64,000 nt of DNA from Paguma larvata (lineage: Eukaryota; Chordata; Mammalia; Carnivora; Viverridae): contig CM057843.1 in assembly GCA_030068075.1 (NCBI GenBank), forward strand, positions 38,411,332 through 38,475,331, given 5' to 3'. The position numbers and the translations under genes are program-made. Positions 11,861 through 23,800 of the stretch are shown piece by piece. The number at the start of each line of letters is the position of its first letter. Within the stretch, counting starts at the first letter, position 1. A model generated the notes under the pieces. That model searched no databases. It was not told the DNA's origin and was given only the letters and a program-made list of their open reading frames with translations.

Positions 11861-14800
11861 CCCTCCCCCGCTCATGCTGTCTCTCTTGCTCTCAAAAATA
11901 AAGATAAAAAAAAGTTTTAAAAAAGGTCACCGAAGGTCAGAATTCATAACATATGCAAGTTCACTCCCAAAATGTCAGCACAAAGAGACCCAAGGTTACG
12001 TGTAACAAAGAATTCTTTAATTTAAGGAGCGGATCTAGGCGCCGTGAAGACCTGCGAAATGTGTAAGCAAGGCCTGCTGGTCCATCTGGATGATTTTAAC
12101 GTGACCGACTTCTACCACAAGCACCAGCGATCCCAGGTAAGAGACGCGCCAATCTGCCTCCACCGGCTCGAGTCGGTTAGAGGCGCGTGGTGGGAAGACA
12201 TGCTTTCTCTGATACGAGGACAGTATTCGGCCTGTGCACGGGGTGCGTCTGGGAGTGTCCCCTCAGCTCACTTCTCTGAGAAGGTCTGCTGCTGACTCAG
12301 ACCTGCGGGAGGGTCCAAAAGTCTCGGTCACCACGGGTTGAGGTCCCGCTTTGGTCAGTGGCAAAAGTAGGAAGCCACAGTAGCCTACTGGACACAGAAA
12401 CAGGAATAGTCTGGCAAGCTCCATGCCCCAATTTGCTGAAGAACTTTAATAGCGACAAGGGAACAAAAAATCAGCGTCTTGGAGAAAATGGTCCCTAATT
12501 TACATATCTAGTGACTCTAGGGTAATAAGAAACTGCTTTACTCAGGGTTAACAAACGGGTAGTAAGCACCTAGTGTGTGCTTTTTAGCACCCGGTGAATT
12601 AATTCTCCTGGGGCATTCGGGTTGCAATTGCAATTCTAATACCGTGGAAAAGTCAGGTAACCTTATATGGGAAGGTGATTCATGCTCAGAATAATAGTTA
12701 ATTATTCAGTTCTCAGGCAAACAATCTTTTCTTTAGAACTGCACTGTCCAATATGGAAGCCACAAGCCACATACGGCTAATGAGCAAGTGGCTACTTCCA
12801 CTCAAGGTGTGCTGTGTGAGCAAGTGGCTACTTCCACTCAAGGGGCACCCGGGTGGCTCAGTCGGTTGAGCATCTGACTCTTGATTTCTGCTCAAGTCAT
12901 GATCCCAGGGTCATGGGATCGAGCCCTGTGTCGGGCTCCACATGAAACGTGGAGCCTGCCTGAGATAATCTCTCTCTTTCCCTCCCTCTGCCCCTCCCCT
13001 GGTACCCCCCACCTCTAAATTAAAAAAAAAAAGAAAAAACTAAAAAAAAAAAACACATGTGCTGTGTCAAATGCACAGTGAATTTCAGACTCAGTATTAA
13101 AAATATGCAAACTATCGCATAATTTTATATTAATTATATGTTGGAATATTTTGAATATACTGGGTTAAATAAAACACATTATTAAAATTAATTTCACCGG
13201 TTTCTTTTCACTTCCTTAACGTGGCTACTGGGAATAATCGAGTTACATACCTGGTTTGCATCTGTGGCTCACGCTGTATTTCCATTGGGTGAGGTTCATC
13301 TGCAAGGTGCCTTGCACATAATAAGCAGTCAATAAATATTTATCAAATGAAATAAATATTTCATCATTATAAATAGCCATCATTACCGTTATAGTTTAAC
13401 ATGATTAGAAAAAAAGGATTAAAACCATGACTGTAAATCACATTATTTTAAAACTATAAAATCATTGTTAGTAACTAAAATGTCATTCTTCAGAGGAGTT
13501 CCTTTGACTTTTAAATCATTAGCCTGTGTCCAGACCTCTCTTTTTTTTTTTGGGGGGGGGGCAAAAAGCACAACTGAGTCAAAATGCTGCATGTGAGTCT
13601 GGGCAACTGTGTAGTTACCTTCTTAAAATCCCACGGCTTCAGGACAGAAGGGCACACTAGTGAGAAGAAGGAAAGGTTGGAATAGCACCACCGAGAAGTT
13701 TCTCGGAAAACTTGGAAAAAAGGAAGAAAGAATTTCCTGAGAAATAAATGTATTTTGAGTGCATCCTTTCTGAGGCCCGAGGGTCCTGAATCACTCGGTC
13801 ACAAACCCCGGGCCCTGAGATGAGAAACAGAAGTGATTCTGGAGCCACGCTATTGAAAGGAACCAGGGCCCGTGAGGGCCTGAGATCAGGATGCCGGCCA
13901 GGGTGCGGAAGGTTCCAGGAGGTCATCTTGAAGATTATTTCAGGAAATGGAGCCCGTAGGACTTCCTGAGAAGGACACGTCCAGACAAGGCCAGGTTACG
14001 TGGAATACTACCAGAATGGTCTGCCGACATCAGGACTGCCTGTCTAGTAAAGACCCCTGTTGGTTCCAAGTATTTCTGCATCGTTCAAACGCTGCAAAGC
14101 ATCTACCACCACCTTGCGCTGTTGGTTTACCAGTGGTATTTGTAGAAGTGACTCACTAACAGCAGACTTTTCGAATTATACTTAAATACTAAAATGTTTG
14201 CACTCACGTAGCCAGAGGCAGCCTACCCCACCGAAGAGCATACCGGCTTTGACGAAGGTATGAACCTAAATCCTATTCCCCTCCCCAAAGTTGCTGTGTG
14301 ACCTTGGGGAAACTACACAAGCTCTCTGGATCTCAGTTCTCTCGTCTGTAGGAAGGAGGAGATGGTTCCTACCCCGCAGGATGGGAAGTAGGAAAAGACT
14401 TAAGGATGACCCCTAATCCAGGGCCTGTGCAGGTGCTCAGGAAATGAGAACCACTGTGTTACAGCCCCAGAGATGCCCAACCTCTCTGGACTCGAGGGAA
14501 GAAGCTAAGTGCACCAGGACAAGACTAGAGTCCATCACTGAAAAAAGCCAACCAGCCCACGCAGGGGTCATACCCGTAGCCTTGGCTTCACTGCCTCCTA
14601 CCAGCTGAGAGAAGCATCTACAAGCACATCCTAACCAGAATCGTGGAAGTAACTGTGTCAGCCAGAATCTGGGCAGGAGAGATGGAGGCACCCTCAACAG
14701 GGGTGAGTGAGGAGAGCTGGCCAAAGGGCAGAAATGGGCAGGAAAAGAAACCAACGAGGTAGGACGAAGCATCCTAGGACTGGCATTGTGACCATTCCTA

Positions 14801-17800
14801 GGCCTCAACTGACAAGGGGAGGGGGCCACCACCAGGATCAGGAGACCTATAGTTCTAGGAGAGAGAGTCCGCCACGGCCTGTGACCTTCAGTAGCGGAAA
14901 GCAGCCACTGCCCAGCAGAGAGGGAGCAAGGAGAGTAACCACCCAGCCTCTCTCTCCTCCCGCCCTTTGGTCTCGTGCCAGGGCCTCCCATTGGCCAAAC
15001 CCAACGGGAAGCCGGAGAACAAGGGAGCCCAGTTAACGCGATCCATTGAGATCAGCCTGGGGGCCACAGCGCAGGGTGGAAAGCGGATCTGGAGGGGAAA
15101 ACGGAAAACACCCAGCACAGTGATTACTCTCCATGGAAGCAGAAAAGAGTTTAAATGAGTTTCCGTAAGAACCTGCCAGGCCATCAAAGCCTTTTGAAAA
15201 TGCCCTTCATTATAACCACAGGCGGAAACTAGACTGACGGACCCACCCTGGTGGGCGAACAACGGTCCCAAGCAGCAACATGCAGGATTCTCCGGCGGGT
15301 GGCAAACGGTTGCGGGCTCACACTTTTACAGTGGTTCCGCCTGCTCCAACGGCCCCTTGTGAACTTAACAGAGTCTGTTTGCCAACAGTCTGAGTTAAAC
15401 TTGAGACAGTAGGGAAGCATGACTTAGACAAGTTCAGAGAGTCTCTGTGGACCAAGGCGGAAGTAACTATTGTTTAACAGAACGATATGGAAGATGTAAT
15501 ATGCCCTCGGCTCATCCCCAGCCGGGGAGGCCCCTTGGCCTGGCCTTGGAGTTGTTGTGTCTGCATGGGCTCCTGAGGTCCGGGCCTTTCCCAACTCCCA
15601 AACCTTGGTCCTCTGGGCCATCTTAATCAATGCCCAGTGCTTTTCGCTCCTGGCAAACAGGTTCCTTTGTTGAGACGTGGGGTAGCTGGTACCAAAAACA
15701 GACGTATACAAAGACAGGATCAAAACCAGAAGAAGCCTCTAGAACTGACTTCAGCTCAATCTGGGTCTGACTTGACCTCAACTAACTTGCTAACTCACTA
15801 ATTAACAATTAACTTATTTTCTTATGCATTTTTCTCATTTAGGTGGTTTTGGGATTTTTGGTTTTTTGTTTTATGGGGTGTTTTTGTTTTTGCTTTTCCT
15901 CAATTATAAAAATCACAAACACACAAAAATCCCCTATAATTAACATTTAGCTGCATGCCTTTTTATTTTCCTATTAAAATACTCATGCCTAGGCCGGGCC
16001 CCAGAGATTCTGATTTAATTGATCTGGGATGGGCCCAGGTATCAAAATACACATAACATAAAAGTTTAACTTTTATGATATGTTTAAGTTTAAAACACAT
16101 ATTGAGTGCCTACTGTATACCAGATGCTCTGTTGGAGATACCGAGGTGCCCAAGACCAACACAGTCACTTCTTCTAATGGGAAGGGCGTAGGGAGGGTAA
16201 CCCCAGTGTGGGAGCATCACAACAAGGGATGTACAGGCAGCTGTGAGAACAGCCACAAAGAGGTCTGACCTGTTCTCAGGACCAGAGAAGGCTTCCCTGA
16301 GGAAGAGACATTTAAGGCTGGGAAGGAAAAAGAGTGAGCCATCTAGCCACGTGCCCTTGAGGGCAAAATCTGAGACATCAGAGCCACCTGACACAAGATC
16401 TTATCCCGGATCGCAGTCATGCCCGTTGGGTGTCCAGTCAGCATTGTCAATGGCTTTGAGGGTGTGGAGGGGCTTAGACAAGTGTTTTCCTGGTTTGGTT
16501 CAATGCACCTGGGTGGGGGCAGAGTGAATGTCGCCCATGGGCCCTAACAGGGCATTGAAACGTGGTTATCCCCCATCCCTGAGACGCTGGGTGGTTCCTG
16601 CATGCCCCTCGGGGTCAAAGCTTGTCACTCAGCTTCCAGTGGCTGGATTGGGTGCTCTTATAGGCTGTGTGCAGAGTGGCCCCATGAAACAGAAGCCACT
16701 GCAGTTGCCCCAGGACCTGGACTAAGCACTTTGGGGCCACTGGCACCTGGTGACCCAATCATAGGCCTGTTGGGGCTCGCAAGAGCTCAACCCTTACTCA
16801 TGGATGCCTAAAAAGTAAGCCCAAAAGCATCCGTACCCTCTGTAAGTGCTGCCCAGGAAGGAGGCGCCCTGTGTGATGTTCCTTACCCGAGAAGTAGGCT
16901 TCAAACCTGGCTCTGGCTAGGGCACTTGGTGTTGGGTTGCAAGGAAGAACCCCCCTCCGAATAGAGCTTGAACTAACATTCAAGGTCTTGTCACACCTTC
17001 CTGCAGGTGTCATTATAGTAAAGAGCGGTGGCAACTGAGGCAAAATGGAGAGTACGGTCTCCAACTGGAGAAGTTCTTGTCTGTCCTTCCTCCTTTCTTT
17101 CCTTCCTTCCCTCCCATCCTCCCTCTCTTTCCTTCCTTCTCTTCCTTCCCTCCCTTTCCTTCCTTCTTTTCTTCCCTCCCTCCCTTTCCTTCCTTCCTTC
17201 CTTCCTTCCTTCCTTCCTTCCTTCCTTCCTTCCAACCAGAGTGCATCCCCAGGCCACTTTCAGCTGATTGGCCACTAATTGTCCATCTTTAGCTTAGAGC
17301 AGTGGTTCTCCAAGATGGCTGGTCCCCAAACTAGTAGCGTCAGCATCGCTTGGAAACTTGTGAGAAAGACACATTCTTTGACTCTACCCACCCAGCTCCA
17401 CTGAATCGGAATCTGGGGGAGAGGGAGAGGTGGTGTCCAGCAACTACGTTTTTTTTTAGTTTATTTATTTATTTAGAGAGAGAGTGAGAGAGCGTGTGTA
17501 CTGCGTACGAGCAGGGGCAGGAGAGGGGCAGAGAAAGAGGGAGAGAGAATCCAGAGCAGGCTCCAGGGGGTCAGCACAGAGCCTGATGCTGGGCTCAGAC
17601 TCGATCTCATGAACCGTAAGATCACGACCTGAGCTGAAATCAAGAGTCAGGTGCTGAACCACTGAGCCACCAGGCGCCCCCCAGCAGCTATGTTTTAAAA
17701 GGCCCTTTCAGTAATTCTGATGCATATTCTAGTTGGGAATGACTAGGGTCAAAAGACACAGCTAAACGGCCCCAAATTAAACATTTTTGTCATTCTTTCA

Positions 17801-20800
17801 TCTGTACATGTATTTACTGAGCACACACCATATGCCGGGCGCAGGGCTAGGCACGAGCACGGGATCAAACAAGGCACATGTGGTCCTTGCCCAGAGTCCT
17901 TCTCTTTCATTCCTGTCTCTCGTAGGATATTTTTGTTTTGCAAACTACCATGTCCACTTGTGTTAGCTCATTTTGCCATAAACACCTTGGGGAAACAGGC
18001 AGGACAGAGGTTACTTCTCCCCTTTTTATAAACAGAGTCGCTTTGGCCAGGCACAGTTAAAACTCCGCCCAGAGTCTTAGCCCTCGATGGCCCCCGCTGC
18101 CCACTCTGGGGGCCCAGCCCACTGCGGGACGGAGGTGTGCTGCTCTCACCCTTGCCCGGGGCACAGGAGGGGCTCAGCGGGCTTCCGGCTGTCATTCCTC
18201 TGACGCACAGGCCGGGCCTTGCTCCATCTCAGCCACGACAGATGTCCTTGGCCACACGCAGCCACCTAATCACCCTCACACCTGGGAGCATCTCTTGAAC
18301 GCATCTGAAGACTTGATAGGACACTCAGCCAGGCCGACTGCTTCTTTGAGTGGATTATATTGAGAATTTCCATAGGTAGCAAACCTCTTGGCCCCAATGA
18401 ATATTAACAAAATGCAGGGGTGGGGAGGGGGGAGGCTGGAGAAAAAGAAAGAAAAACATCTGGCAGGCAGCCCGAGTGCTTCAGGGCTCACGGCCACCGC
18501 TTCATGAAGCTCCTCCCTTTCGAGCCTCCCGCCCCTCCCCCACTTCCCACACTGCACACGGTGTCAAAGCCCCCACCAGAACGGGTCAGGGAGGGAGGGT
18601 CAGGAGCAGCCTCAAAAAATAAGGCTCCAAAACCCGGCTCATCTTGCCCTTGCCCAACAAATGCCCTGGAACTCTCTCTGATAACAAGTCCCTCCCACTT
18701 GTGGCTCGGAGCATGAGATGACTGAGTTCCCCAGCAAACGCGTGCTCTGATTGGTCAGCCCAGCCCCTCTGTGGCATCACACGCTCTGCAAAGGGCGCAC
18801 ATCAAGGGCCCCCCCCCCCCCCCCCGGCCGGTGAGATTTATGGCGCCACGTGACAGGTTCCCTCCCACAGGCCAGAGAAGAGACACAATCTGCTAGAAGT
18901 GACTTTTCAAATTATCTGCAGAAAACATTAGTGGATATTTTCCCCATCTGCATGCCTCCGGGCCTTATTGAGTCATAAAAAGTAAATGATTTCCCTGAAT
19001 GCTTTGACAAACCTGATAGTTCCAAGCCATTTTCTAGCTGATTGATTTGCCATTATGCATCGGAGTGTCTCTGAGCACAAAGGCTTACTGGCGAACAGGG
19101 TGCTGCAGAGAAAACCAGCGGCAGCTCGCGGGAGGCCACCGCCAGCGAGAGAAGCAAGCAAGGGAGAAGGCTTGGTGTGCGGGGAGGAGCCACAGGGTGG
19201 GTTAGGAAGGCTTTCTAGAGGCGGTAGCTTGTGAGACAGGCGGCAAGGAGGCAGGTGGGAGGAGGCAATTATAAAAAAAAAAGTGAAAACGAGCGACTTC
19301 CTCTCTGCCCGGTCTAGGCCAAGGTCAGGAGAGCACAGAAAACATGACCCAAGGCTAAAAATAGGACGCTAACTGCTAAGGACAGCTGACTAGAGCCTTT
19401 AAAGAGGGGTTCCTAGGGGAGCGGAGGGACCTTGAGCCATGACCTTGGGGCCAGTGGTCAAGATCCAGAGTTGGACCTGATCCAGAAGGAAGAATGCACC
19501 CATCCTGGCTCAACCCGGGCACCCCTCCGGCAGCTGTTTTGTTCTGGAAGAGGTGTGTCCTGCGCCAGCTTCCTGAGCTGCCCTCGATGCAGTGGGAACA
19601 GGGAGACGGCCCGGAAGGAAGGGAAAAGCACTGAGTAGTCCCCACGTCAGGTCTGAGGTTCAGTTACCCTAGGGAAACAGTCACATTTCTGACCTTTCCC
19701 AGGGTGACACAGAGGGCCAGGCCCTCTGCTGGGGATTCTAGTCTCCCAGGGACTTCCTGAGCTTGGTCTGGCCCTTCCCCATCCCCCCACCTGTGGGGAT
19801 TCAGTGGGAGGCCAGGCGGGGACACAAAGCAGAGGGGGAGGAGTCGTGACTAATGCCCCTAATTTATTGAAGGTTCGGGAAGGGTCCGCAGGCCTTGCGG
19901 CATAGACCACCGAAGGCGCTGAGGACAGAGGAGCTGTCCTCGGCCAGAGAGCCAGACCCTCCCTGTGGACCTCCCTATGTCCCCGGCACCCACGAGGAAA
20001 GTAAAACACGACCCACCCGCCAAGGAAAAGCAAAAACATTAACAAGTGCGCGATGCAGTGTACAAAATAAAGACTGAAGGAGTAAACGGATGATCGGAAC
20101 AAAAGAAGTTCATCAGGAAGGCTTCTGCGAGGAAGAGACACTGTGAAGGAAGTCCTATGAAAGGAGGAGGGAGGCATTCAAAATAGAAGCACAAAACGAG
20201 CCCACTGACGGAATGAGGAAGAGCGAGCCAAGGCCCTGAGGTTCACAGTCCATCTGGGACTCTACTGGGCACATGCTGGGCTCACTCTCTGGGAGTTCAA
20301 TGCTAATAGACCAGCCAGAGGCGGGGGAGGAGGGGCAGCCTTAGGTGAGACCATCATTAAGCCCAATTACAGAGAGAGAAACATACGGCACTAAGGCCTG
20401 GGGCCTGTTCTCTGGACAAACGAGGGATCTAGGAAAACAAAATGCCCGGGGCCTCTGGGTTCCAAATTCTCCCACGGAAAAAAATTCGCCTTCCTAAGAT
20501 GCACACCTCATTGCATTTACTCCTCTGCTCGGGGGCCAGGAGCTACGTACACACACAGCAGGACATCCAAACTCTTGGTTCTGCCTGCTGGCTCCCCCTT
20601 CCCATCTCGTCAGCCCACGCCAAAACAATTTTTCAGTCCAAGACAAGCACCTTCCCCATAGACCCCAGCCACATCGGTGAGTAGGGAATGTTACCCAGCA
20701 CATGCTCTGCTCTCTCCGCCCCTATGCCTTGGCTGGCATTCAGTGCCTCTGTCTGGAAGGCCCTCGCCAACCCTCAGAGCCCACCCAAGGCACTCCCATC

Positions 20801-23800
20801 CATTCGGAACCGTCCAAGGGGCCTTCCCCATGTCATAGTCAACTCGTCTCTTTTCCCGCCCGTGCATCTCCACTGTGGCGCGTGACACCTAGAGCTGGTA
20901 CTGGAACTGTCTCTGAACAAGGCTGTCCCACATCGGACGACGGGCTCCCAGCAGGACGTCACGTTCCCCACAACACCCAGCTCACAGCTTTGACGTGTAA
21001 CTGCTCAATAAACGTTCACGGCATGGGACTGAGCCTGGAGCGTGGGGCTTTTCCGGGGCACCCTCCACCGAGCAGCCTCTACCCTGAATCCCCCCGCTCC
21101 TGCTCTGTTCTCTGATCCCCAAGGGCAGGCCTTGCCCTGGGGTTTGGGCCCTCGTCCCACGTCTCGTCACCCGGTGTCCTTACTACCCTCCACCCTGTGA
21201 TTTAGACCAGGAATAGTTTGCAGCTGCACTTAGGAGTCTCTTTTCCATATTTAGGCACAAAATGAGCTGATGAATTCAGGCTTGTACCTGGTGCTGCTGC
21301 TTCACCTGTACGAGCAGAGGTTCGCGGAACTCATGAGACGCAACTACAACCGAGTCATAAGAGAGAGGGTGAGTGTGGCCCCGACCCGGGCCGTCCGGCA
21401 GCAGTCCCCGAAACCTTGCAGCGCTGTTTAATACATGTGCAATCTGTTGAGGTCTTCACGGTCACTTGGGAGGATATGGCACTGTCATCCTTAGGACTAA
21501 AATGTAGTGGCCACTAAGCGTATGCGCAGTGGGCCTTCTGGCTGAAAAGTAAGGGATGAGCACATAATTGCTTCCTATTAAACACAAATAGCAATTAAAA
21601 GGTCCTTTGTGTTCAGATAAGCAAGTGAGTCTCTAGAAATATTTGCCCCCAAAATAGAGGCCGGCAGGGTTGCCAGGCGTGCCCACGGCCCAAGCATGGA
21701 GGGCCGGTGAAAAACAGGGGCCTTCTCTCAAAGAGAACTGTTTATTTTGCTTTGGCTCCCGGAGTGTGTTATTCCAGTGTTTCTGCATGTGTTAGGGCCA
21801 GGAAATAGAGGGGCCGACAGTGTCCTATTTGTCGTTAGAGAGGGGACAATGTATTCACCGGAAATGGTCGTGTAGGGCTGCCTTCCTTTAACAGGAGAAC
21901 CGGGAGCCCTCTCTGAGGCTGCAGGCTTTGGAGGCAGAAGCCTGGCCCTGTTACTCGCTGGAGCCTGGACTTAGCAAAGTCCAGTAGAATGTACTTCTGG
22001 TCACCGTCCAGTCAGAACGCAGAGCCCCAGGGGACTTCCCTCCTGGCTAAACGGCTGTCTACGGCCAGGCCAGGCCAGGTGAGCACACTCCGTAGCGGGT
22101 CAGGGACACCTCACTTACCTTAAGGTCATCAAGCCAGAGACTGATCTGCTTTTAGTGTTCAACACCCCCTTGAGGCTTGAAACTTGACCTCTGCTCCTGT
22201 CAGGAAGTCGTGACTGGCAAGCAAGGCAGTGTGGGCAATGGGCGAGCCACCGGTGGTGTCACGAGGCAGTTCGAGTGACCCTCTGCCACCTTTTCCCCAT
22301 GTACCTCTCTTGCTCTTGACTCTCCCTTCTCTGTCCCCCCCTCCCTGTCTCTCTCTTCTTCCTCCTCAAGTGGGTAAGAGGCACCTGCCTGGAGGCTGGA
22401 GCCCAGTGATTCCGAGGGCTCCTGACACGGCCACAGACCTTGCCACGACTGCAGGTGCTGAGCCATCCCCATTAGTGATGCTGGGTTCAAGCCGTTAGTC
22501 AGAAGAATTCTAGATTTGTCCCTCCTTTTTTTTTTTTTTTCTGGAGCAAATTCTCCCCTTAGACCTCAAGCTCTCAATTAAGAAAACAGGCTGAGTCTTG
22601 GCCAAGATATCTCCTCAGGAATCTCAGTCTCTTTTTGACCCAGGCCTGTCCTTCCTTTAACTCTTCCGTAGTTTTAATGGTGACATAAATTCCTCAGAGA
22701 AATACATTAAAAAAAAAAAATACAGGAAGCAGGAAACGAGCCTTTGTTAACATTTCTGTAACCTTATTTTCATGATTCCACCTCTTTTTTAATGAATTTT
22801 TTATTGCCCATTGAACTTCAAAGCACCCTGGGTTTGATATAGGTTACAGATGGCTAAACCGTCAGCAGGCTAACGTGAGCAATGCTAGCCGCCAGGACTG
22901 CAGGGCAAACGTGAGAGGACAATGTAGGGTACAACCCCGTGGGTGAAAACCGAGGCCCTAAAGCACTGAGTCTACAGAACTTTCTGGTAAAACTATCCTA
23001 GAGAAGGAAGGAATGACACCAGGAGCAATCTGGGAACCAAGGCAGAAGGAAGCAGAAATAGAGCAACACTCTTAGGCGTACATTTAACTTGGAAAACCCT
23101 TAAATAGATCTCACACACTGAAACCACCAAGCAATAACCAGTACAAAGAGCCAGTTAAGAGGGACCCAACCGGAAGGAGGAAAACAAATGGCTTCTGTCA
23201 AATTCATACTCTCCTGGATTTGAGTCTCGGTAACTTCTTGTAGAAAATACTCAGAATCTGAGGGTAACGTAGCAAACAAACAAACAAACAAACAAAAAGA
23301 GGCACTATGTTGGGGGGAAGAAAACCCTTCTCTCTCCTTTATCAGAACTGGAGAACCCACTCATGTCCGACTCCTTGGTTGCGTCTCATTAAGACGCCCA
23401 GTGATGAATGTTTGTCCATGGCAATGATCCCTCACTCGCTCTTTCTTTCGTGCCCTGGCCTGTATCGGGTGCCAGGAGGGGAATCAGGGAAAGTGGCCAC
23501 CAGACCTGATGCCGTGTTGTCCCATTCCGATCAAGTCGGAAGATGAGACTCCCGTAGTTCTGAAGACTAGAAACTAGCACTTGGTCAAGCGAACCAGGAG
23601 ATGCCGTGATTTCCAGAATCTGTGAATTAACAGGATCTTCCCCGGCTGGGACTTCTGGGGTTTCCAGGGACCCCAGAAACAAACAATTTGTCTCCCTTGT
23701 GAGGTCGTGTTACTTGAAGGCAAAGCCGGGCCTTCTATACCTGTCTGATGATCCGAGCATACAGCGAATCCTTTTTGATGGTCATGTCCCAGGCGCTGTG

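Larger units (their letters stand above)
9229..12026. other. MARCHF10 intron within the RING-CH domain
   Basis: Contains a truncated L1 with clean target-site duplication and a SINE carrying a (TG)n tract. The rest shows no recognisable feature apart from short A- and G-runs. Confidence 0.7.
12737..13260. repeat. DNA-transposon remnant split by the SINE
   Basis: gcactgtccaatatggaagc with acatacggctaatgagcaag on the left and aacgtggctactgggaataa on the right fit a MER-class DNA transposon. The family name cannot be fixed by eye. Confidence 0.45.
12137..21254. other. MARCHF10 9.1-kb intron
   Basis: Contains a SINE-split DNA transposon remnant, MIR and MER5-like copies, a (TTCC)n tract and a repeat-free block near 18.7-19.1 kb. 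From 19.1 to 21.2 kb I see no recognised repeat and no exon. Confidence 0.65.

Noticed and set aside
17028..17292. Overlapping frames rich in LPSFLPSF or KEGRKEGR
   Set aside because: They are translations of the (TTCC)n microsatellite.
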